Source: Thermoleophilia bacterium
Lineage (GTDB): Bacteria > Actinomycetota > Thermoleophilia > Gaiellales > Gaiellaceae
Reading direction: 5' to 3'
DNA: 50,148 nt
Assembly (NCBI GenBank): GCA_025934995.1
Contig: JAICWC010000007.1
Location: forward strand, 1 to 50,148
Each line of letters starts with the position of its first letter. The stretch's first letter is position 1. Below the pieces are notes generated by a model. That model had not been told where the DNA came from and did not search any database. It worked only from the letters and a program-made list of their open reading frames with translations. The translations under genes and the position numbers were made by a program. Shown one piece after another: positions 44,495-50,148 of the stretch.

Positions 44495-45239
44495 GCACGT
44501 CGTCGTCACCGGTGCAGGCCGAGGGATCGGCAAGGCGATCGCGCAGCGGCTTGCGCACGAGGGCGCGCGGCTCAGCATCCTCGCGCGCGGCGTCGACGCG
44601 CTCCGCCGGACAGCCGACGAGGTCGGCGGCGCGTTCGTGCAGCAACTCGACATCCGCGACCGCGATGCCGTCGACGCGGCATTCGCCGCCGCGGCGGACG
44701 CGAACGGCCCGATCCATGCGCTCGTCGCGAACAGCGGCATCGGAGGCCCGAACGAGCCCGGTGACGGCGATCGCTTCTACGAGCTCGTGCAGACGAACCT
44801 GATCGGCACGTACGACTGCGTGCGTGCGGCGCAGCGACACTTCGCTCCCGCGCCGGAGCGGCGCGACGTCGTGATCGTCTCGTCGATCCTGGCGCGCATC
44901 CCCGTCCCCGGCTACACGGGCTATTCGGCGTCGAAGGCGGGCCTGCTCGGCCTCGTCCGCTCCCTCGCCGCCGAGCTCGCGCCCGAGGAGGTGCAGGTGA
45001 ACGCAGTCTGTCCCGGCTGGGTCGCGACGGACATGGCCCGTGAGGGCATCGGCCTGATGGCTGAGGCGATGGAGATCTCCTACGACCAGGCGTACGAGCG
45101 CGCAATGAGCGAGGTGCCGCTGCGGCGGATGAGCGAGCCGGAGGAGATCGCCGGCACCGTCGCGTGGCTACTGTCGCCGGACGCCCGCGGCGTCACCGGT
45201 CAGGCGATCGACCACAACGGCGGCGCCTTCATGCTGTGA
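44481..45239 (+). CDS. SDR family NAD(P)-dependent oxidoreductase
   Basis: HVVVTGAGRGIGKAIAQRL, NSGIGG, GYTGYSASKAGLLGL; no ATG/GTG/TTG before the Rossmann motif, CTG 44481 proposed. Confidence 0.82.
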   Translation: MASPRHVVVTGAGRGIGKAIAQRLAHEGARLSILARGVDALRRTADEVGGAFVQQLDIRDRDAVDAAFAAAADANGPIHALVANSGIGGPNEPGDGDRFYELVQTNLIGTYDCVRAAQRHFAPAPERRDVVIVSSILARIPVPGYTGYSASKAGLLGLVRSLAAELAPEEVQVNAVCPGWVATDMAREGIGLMAEAMEISYDQAYERAMSEVPLRRMSEPEEIAGTVAWLLSPDARGVTGQAIDHNGGAFML

Positions 45240-46364
45240 CCGTGACCGCGCGAACGCGAGCGCGACTGCGCACGCTCCAGCCGTGAGCACGTAGGGGATC
45301 CAGTCGCCGGTCGCGCCGGCGATCGCGCCGGCGGCTGCAGGGCCGACGACCGCGCCGAGCGCCCACGCTGCGTTCATGACGCCGAACGCCATCCCCTGTG
45401 CGAGGCGCGCCCGCTCGGCGCCGTCGGAGATGAGCACGAATGCCGGTGTGAAGAGCGAGCCGAATGCCATGCCGGCGAGCACGACGAGCGGCGCGTAGAC
45501 GAGCGGGCGAAGGCCGAGCGCGAGGCCGGCTGCCACGAGCGCGCTTGCGCTCAGCCCGACGCGCACGGGCAGCAGTCGTCCGTGGCGATCGCTGATCCGT
45601 CCGAGCAGCGGCGACTCGATCGTCTCGAGTGCGGCGCCGCCGAGCCAGAGCCCGCCGATCGCCGCACTTCCCCAGCCTGCATGCGAAAGATGCAGCGGAC
45701 CGAGCGTCGAGAGCACGCCGAAGAGAAGCGAGGCGAGCGCCATCAGCGCGAGGCCGGCGGTGAAGTGCCGGTTGCGCAGCGCTCGGGCGACGGCGGCAAG
45801 CGACGGATGTTCCTCCTCCGGCACCTCGGCGATCCGCAGGGTCCACACGCCGAGCACGACGGCGAGCGACGCGAGCGCGGCGAAGACGACGTCTCGTCCC
45901 GCGAGTGCAGCCGCGGCTCCGATCACGGGCCCGAACAACGCACCGAAGACGGCAGCTCCCATCGCGCTGCCGATGAGCTCGCCGCGGCGGTTGGCGGGCG
46001 CAGCGGCGAGGAGCCATGCGAACGCGCCCGCCCACGTGAACCCGCTCCCGAGCCCCTGCAGGAGGCGCGCCGCGAAGAGGGACCAGAAGCCGCCGGCGAA
46101 CGCGAAGCCGAGGCTCGCGAGGCCCATCCCGGTCAGGCCGAGCAGCACCGCGCGCCGGGCACCGAGCCGCACTGCGGCGACACCGCCGGGGAGCCCGCCG
46201 ATCAGCGCTCCGGCTGCGTACGCGGCGACGAGGATCCCCGCGCGGCTCTTGTCGTGCACGAGGCGCGGCAGGAGCGGCGTCAGCGCCGCGTACAACATCG
46301 TGTCGACGAAAACGAGCACGGCGACGAGGAGGAGGAGGCGGCGCACGATCTTCAGCCTAGGCAT
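45168..46364 (-). CDS. MFS transporter
   Basis: MPRLKIVRRLLLLVAVLVFVDTMLYAALTPLLPRLV, multiple TM; 3' end overlaps SDR gene convergently. Confidence 0.88.
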   Translation of the reverse strand: MPRLKIVRRLLLLVAVLVFVDTMLYAALTPLLPRLVHDKSRAGILVAAYAAGALIGGLPGGVAAVRLGARRAVLLGLTGMGLASLGFAFAGGFWSLFAARLLQGLGSGFTWAGAFAWLLAAAPANRRGELIGSAMGAAVFGALFGPVIGAAAALAGRDVVFAALASLAVVLGVWTLRIAEVPEEEHPSLAAVARALRNRHFTAGLALMALASLLFGVLSTLGPLHLSHAGWGSAAIGGLWLGGAALETIESPLLGRISDRHGRLLPVRVGLSASALVAAGLALGLRPLVYAPLVVLAGMAFGSLFTPAFVLISDGAERARLAQGMAFGVMNAAWALGAVVGPAAAGAIAGATGDWIPYVLTAGACAVALAFARSRSQHEGAAVVVDRLTGDAAGVRRQ

Positions 46365-46385
46365 CGGCCTGCCGATACGAGCATC

Positions 46386-46724
46386 GTGACGCGCAGCCTC
46401 GGACTCGTCGTCCTCGTCTTGACGCTCGGCATCGGCGGCTACCTCTTCTCGCAGCAGGCGAAGACGGAGGGGCCGACGTCGACGACCTTCCAGCAGGACG
46501 AGTCGCAGGCCGTCGTCGCGGGTGCGGCCACGAGCTTCCAGGCCGCTGCGCCCACCCTCGAGGCGTATTACGCCGCGAACGGCACGTATGTCGGCGCAGC
46601 GCTGCCCCCGTCCTACGGCGTGTCCGTCGTCCGGGCCGACGCGAGCTCGTTCTGCCTCCAGTCCGCAGACGGCCAGGCGCACGAGGTCGGCCCGAACGGC
46701 ACGCCGTCCGCCGGCCCGTGCTGA
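46386..46724 (+). CDS. Type IV pilin/pseudopilin-like hypothetical protein
   Basis: N-terminal TM then AAAPTLEAYYAANGTYVGAALPPSYGVSVVRADASSFCLQS. Confidence 0.6.
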   Translation: MTRSLGLVVLVLTLGIGGYLFSQQAKTEGPTSTTFQQDESQAVVAGAATSFQAAAPTLEAYYAANGTYVGAALPPSYGVSVVRADASSFCLQSADGQAHEVGPNGTPSAGPC

Positions 46725-46768
46725 AGTAGGCCTGTGACACTTTCGCCCGCGGTGCCGTATTGAGGGGC

Positions 46769-47293
46769 ATGAACGCGGCCACGCAGACGCTCCGGCTGCC
46801 GCGTGCGGGTGAACGGCCGTCGTTCGATGCCGTCGTCGCCGAGCAGCTGGACGCCGTTTACAGGTATCTCGTGTATCTCACCGGCGACCGCGCGGCCGCG
46901 GAGGATCTCGCCGCGGAGACGTTCGAGAAGGCGTTCCGCAGCTGGCGGCGCTTCGACCCCCGGCGCGGCGCGCCGCGCACGTGGCTCTGCAGCATTGCGC
47001 GCGGCGTCGCGGTCGACTGGTTCCGTGCTGAGACGCGACGGCGCCGCCGCGAGGAGCAGTTCGCGCGCGACGAGCCGGCGGCGGACTTCGGTGACGGGTT
47101 GCCCGGCCCGCTCGAGGCCGCGCTGCGGGAGCTCGCGCCGGGCGAGCGCGAGGTGATCGCGTTGCGCATCCTGCTCGATCTCGACGGCCCGAGCGTCGCA
47201 CGCGTTCTCGGCATCAGCAACACCGCGTGCTCGACTCGCTTGAGCCGCGCCCTGAAGCGACTGGAGGAGCTGACAGACGATGTCGACCGTTGA
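46769..47293 (+). CDS. ECF sigma-70 family RNA polymerase sigma factor
   Basis: YRYLVYLTGDRAAAEDLAAETFEKAFRSWRRFDP, LAPGEREVIALRILLDLDGPSVARVLGIS. Confidence 0.92.
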   Translation: MNAATQTLRLPRAGERPSFDAVVAEQLDAVYRYLVYLTGDRAAAEDLAAETFEKAFRSWRRFDPRRGAPRTWLCSIARGVAVDWFRAETRRRRREEQFARDEPAADFGDGLPGPLEAALRELAPGEREVIALRILLDLDGPSVARVLGISNTACSTRLSRALKRLEELTDDVDR

Positions 47294-48281
47294 CCTGCTG
47301 CGCGCGCACGCACCGAGCGCGCCCGATCATCTGCACCGCCGCGTGCTCATGCTGCGACCGGTCGAGCGCCGGCGTCGCCTGCGTCCCGTGCTCGTGCTTG
47401 CGTTCGCAGCGGCGATCGCGGTGCTCGCCGCTGTGGTGCACGGTTTCTCGACATCGTCGCCGTCGGCTCGTCGCACGCTGACACTGGGCCGGGCCCCACA
47501 GGTCCCAGGAGCACCGACGTGGACGACCGCGGACAGCGCCGGCGGCAGCGGCGCGCTTTCCGGCGCCGCCGCGCAGAAGAACGCGTTCGCTCCTGCAGTT
47601 CCCGCGCCCGCGCCCGGCCGCCTGCAGCACACCGACGCCTCGATCACCGTGCGCGTCGAGGATCTCGGCGCGACGACGACGCGCGCGACGCGGATCGCGA
47701 CCTCGCTGGGCGGCTATGCACAGTCCGTCGTCTACCGCACTCCGCAGGGCAGCGGCGGCCGGTCCTTCCTCGAGCTGCGCATCCCGGCGCAGCACGTCAA
47801 GCAGGCGCTGTCCCAGCTCGCCGGGCTCGGCGTGCTCGTCTCGCAGCAGATCTCGATCCAGGACCTGACGACCACGCTGGAGCGCCAGTCGGCGCAGATC
47901 GCACAGCTGCACCGCCGCGTCGCGGCGCTGCAGGCAGCGTTGCGGAACACGGCTCTGCCCGACGCGCAGCGGGTGCTCCTGCAGATCCAGCTCTCCGAGG
48001 CGAAGCGCACGCTCGGGCAGCGGGTGCACGGCCGCAAGGCCACGATCGCAGCCGGCGTCACGTCGCGCGTCTCGCTCGTCCTGACGACGAAGAAGCATGC
48101 CGCCGCCGCGCCGCGGCACCGCGGTCGGGCAGGCCGCATGTTGCACTCGGCGGTGGGCTTCCTCGCGATCGAGGGGATGGTCGCGCTCTTTGCGCTGATC
48201 GTCATCAGCCCGGTCGCGGTCGCGCTCGCCCTCCTGTGGTTCTGGCGTCGACGCGCGACCGACCGGCTTTTGATGGAATAG
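47280..48281 (+). CDS. DUF4349 domain protein (putative membrane-anchored partner of the ECF sigma factor)
   Basis: DASITVRVEDLGATTTRATRIATSLGGYAQSVVY...FLELRIPAQHVKQALSQLAGLG, N- and C-terminal TM; overlaps sigma gene by 14 nt. Confidence 0.8.
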   Translation: MSTVDLLRAHAPSAPDHLHRRVLMLRPVERRRRLRPVLVLAFAAAIAVLAAVVHGFSTSSPSARRTLTLGRAPQVPGAPTWTTADSAGGSGALSGAAAQKNAFAPAVPAPAPGRLQHTDASITVRVEDLGATTTRATRIATSLGGYAQSVVYRTPQGSGGRSFLELRIPAQHVKQALSQLAGLGVLVSQQISIQDLTTTLERQSAQIAQLHRRVAALQAALRNTALPDAQRVLLQIQLSEAKRTLGQRVHGRKATIAAGVTSRVSLVLTTKKHAAAAPRHRGRAGRMLHSAVGFLAIEGMVALFALIVISPVAVALALLWFWRRRATDRLLME

Positions 48282-48286
48282 CGCCC

Positions 48287-48835
48287 GTGCTCCACGTCGT
48301 CGCAGGTCTTTCCACCGGCCACAAGATCGGGCTCGCCGTCGTCGGCGCCGTCTTCATCGTGTTCGCGCTCTCGATGTCGTTCCTCGCTCCGCGGCGCTGG
48401 CCGGATTTCCCCGGCAAGAACGGGATGGGGCCGTTCGTGATCGCCTGCTTCGTCCTCTTCGCCGGCATGCTCTCGGCCGTCTACTTCTTCGGCAAGGAGA
48501 GCGAGGCGAAGGCAGGCGAGCCCCCGACCGCGCACGCCTCGCCGGAAGCCGGGACGACGATCAACGTCACCGAGAGCGAGTGGAAGGTGCAGCTACCGAC
48601 GTTGGGCACGCTGAAGGAGGGCAACTACACGTTCCAGGTGCACAACGCCGGCAAGGTGCCGCACAACTTCGCGATCCAGGGGCCGAAGATCGCGGCCAAC
48701 GACGTGACGCCGACGATCGCACCGGGCGGGAACGCGACGCTGAAGGTCGCGCTCGTCGCCGGGAAGTACACGGTGTACTGCGCCATCCCTGGGCACAAGC
48801 AGCTCGGGATGGTCGCCCAGCTCTCCGTCGGATAA
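48287..48835 (+). CDS. Membrane-anchored cupredoxin
   Basis: TM region then GNYTFQVHNAGKVPHNFAIQGP...GKYTVYCAIPGHKQLGM (His, Cys, His, Met copper ligands). Confidence 0.88.
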   Translation: MLHVVAGLSTGHKIGLAVVGAVFIVFALSMSFLAPRRWPDFPGKNGMGPFVIACFVLFAGMLSAVYFFGKESEAKAGEPPTAHASPEAGTTINVTESEWKVQLPTLGTLKEGNYTFQVHNAGKVPHNFAIQGPKIAANDVTPTIAPGGNATLKVALVAGKYTVYCAIPGHKQLGMVAQLSVG

Positions 48836-48852
48836 GCCCCGAGAAAGGGGAA

Positions 48853-48880
48853 AGCCCGCCGTGGATGGCCGCAGCGGGCT
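48853..48880 (+). terminator. Hairpin downstream of cupredoxin gene
   Basis: AGCCCGC...GCGGGCT stem, preceded by CCCCgagaaaGGGG mini-hairpin. Confidence 0.5.
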
Positions 48881-49012
48881 CGAGGGGGAGGTGCCGGGTT
48901 CTAGGGGGAGGGGGAAGAAGTCCGGCATGCGGATCATCGGTCGGGCAGGCACTCGGCAGCGTCCCGAGAAAGGGTGATTTCGCTTCGATACTCTGTTTTG
49001 CGCGCAGCACCC

Positions 49013-49103
49013 GGAGAAGTGGCCGAGTGGCTGAAGGCGGCGCCCTGCTAAGGCGTTATGGGGATGAATGTCTCCATCGAGGGTTCGAATCCCTCCTTCT
49101 CCG
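49013..49103 (+). tRNA. tRNA-Ser (GCT)
   Basis: GGAGAAGTGGCCGAGTGGCTGAAGGCGGCGCCCTGCTAAGGCG...GGGTTCGAATCCCTCCTTCTCCG, long variable arm, anticodon GCT. Confidence 0.95.
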
Positions 49104-49148
49104 CTGACAGAACGACCCGGCAGGCGCCGGGTCGTTCGCGTCAAGGAC

Positions 49149-49236
49149 GGAGAGGGCGGGATTTGAACCCGCGACGCACCTTTCGGCACGTACGCGATTT
49201 CCAGTCGCGCTCCTTAGACCACTCGGACACCTCTCC
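49149..49236 (-). tRNA. tRNA-Ser (GGA)
   Basis: Minus strand GGAGAGGTGTCCGAGTGGTCTAAGGAGCGCGACTGGAAATCGCG...GGGTTCAAATCCCGCCCTCTCC; anticodon GGA. Confidence 0.95.
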
Positions 49237-49328
49237 CCGATGGGCGGCCATCCTAGCCCCGTGCATCTGCGCGAATGCCAACGAGGCGAGAGAATGCATC
49301 GTCAAGTCACTACGAGGGAGGTTCGACC

Positions 49329-49637
49329 ATGGCTGTCGGAATGTTGCTCGCAGGCGAAGCGGTCACCGAGGAGACGTATCGGCAGGTGACGGAGAAGATG
49401 TTCGGGAGCTATCCGATGCCCGAAGACCAGTCGCCGGACGGCCTGATCCTGCACACCGCGGGCCAGGGCGACCAGGGCTGGTACGTCTACGACATCTGGG
49501 AGTCGAAGGAGCACTTCCAGCGGTTCGTCGAGAGCAAGCTCGGCCCGGCGCTGCAGGAGATCGGGGCGGGCGGCGCAAGCCGGCCCGAGCCGCAGTTCTT
49601 CCCGATCGAGACGCTCGTGAAGGGTCGGTCGCTCTAG
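49329..49637 (+). CDS. Small dimeric alpha/beta-barrel-like hypothetical protein
   Basis: GLILHTAGQGDQGWYVYDIWESKEHFQRFVESKLGPAL; RBS gggagg. Confidence 0.75.
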   Translation: MAVGMLLAGEAVTEETYRQVTEKMFGSYPMPEDQSPDGLILHTAGQGDQGWYVYDIWESKEHFQRFVESKLGPALQEIGAGGASRPEPQFFPIETLVKGRSL

Positions 49638-49987
49638 CGACGCTGCGCCTGATCGACGATGTCGACCGAGATCTCGACTGCCGTCTCCGTGCCTCTGTTC
49701 TCGAGCCAGTGGGTGGTGTGGCGATCCTCGGGCCAGCCCAATCCCGGCCCGTACTCGGTCGCCACGCCGTCGCGGTGGTCGGTGATCGTGCCTTCGAGGA
49801 TGTAGACCAACCCCGGCCGGCCCACGTGGTCGTGCAACGGGCCGAAGACGGCTCCGGGCTCGAACGCGAACATGCGCATGCGGAGCTGCCTTCCTTCCAT
49901 GCCTTCGATCTCCGCGCCGAGGTCGAGCGTCGCGAGGAGCTCCGACGTGACCCCCCGCGTCTCGGGCACTTCCTGCTCGTCGTCCAT
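49634..49987 (-). CDS. Cupin domain protein
   Basis: FEPGAVFGPLHDHVGRPGLVYILEGTITDHRDG. Confidence 0.85.
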   Translation of the reverse strand: MDDEQEVPETRGVTSELLATLDLGAEIEGMEGRQLRMRMFAFEPGAVFGPLHDHVGRPGLVYILEGTITDHRDGVATEYGPGLGWPEDRHTTHWLENRGTETAVEISVDIVDQAQRR

Positions 49988-50010
49988 GCGGCGGACAGTA
50001 GAGGGTGAGC

Positions 50011-50098
50011 GGAGGGGGAGGGATTTGAACCCTCGATCCGCCTAACGACGGATAACGGTTTTCGAGACCGCCGCATTCGACCGCTCTGCCACCCCTCC
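50011..50098 (-). tRNA. tRNA-Ser (CGA)
   Basis: Minus strand GGAGGGGTGGCAGAGCGGTCGAATGCGGCGGTCTCGAAAACCGTT...GGGTTCAAATCCCTCCCCCTCC; anticodon CGA. Confidence 0.95.
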
Positions 50099-50148
50099 GC
50101 GAGCCGGGCCATGGTATCTCTGCCTCCATGCCGTCGCCATTCGTGGAG

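Noticed and set aside
1-50148. CRISPR array or rRNA genes
   Set aside because: No regularly spaced direct repeats with unique spacers, no Cas proteins and no recognisable rRNA sequence seen.
50128-50148. Start of a plus-strand ORF MPSPFVE... at the window edge
   Set aside because: Only seven codons visible; cannot be supported.

Overview
High-GC, actinobacterial-looking (possibly Thermoleophilia-like; inference only) chromosomal window. (1) ~1-17.1 kb: a co-directional, mostly translationally coupled glycan-catabolism operon: C-terminus of a solute-binding protein, two sugar ABC permeases, ROK kinase, SIS isomerase, GH38 alpha-mannosidase, GH2 beta-mannosidase-like enzyme, an unassigned (alpha/alpha)6-barrel-like protein, GH1, Cys-type sulfatase, class I aldolase, GH84, FAD oxidoreductase, TIM-barrel isomerase, Gfo/Idh/MocA dehydrogenase. 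(2) 17-36.4 kb: mixed transport and regulation genes (MFS pair/PhzF/HIBADH with divergent MarR, MMPL/lipoprotein, two DUF4242-like proteins, LuxR-type AAA regulator, BNR-like secreted protein, TetR-cupin-RidA, OsmC, cyclase-AAA regulator). (3) 36.4-42.8 kb: an accessory island ending at a tRNA-Val gene. It has a large serine recombinase whose ORF runs antisense into the tRNA, a replication-relaxation protein, a PIN toxin-like cassette bracketed by two near-identical 15-17 bp-arm palindromes, a half copy of that palindrome at the tRNA junction, and orphan cargo genes. (4) 42.8-50.1 kb: a twice-frameshifted APC permease, an SDR with no standard start codon, MFS, pilin-like protein, ECF sigma/DUF4349, cupredoxin, and three tRNA-Ser genes. 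The most unusual signal is the palindrome-bracketed PIN cassette and the recombinase/tRNA junction sharing the same palindrome arm. All family calls come from reading translated motifs; no searches were run.
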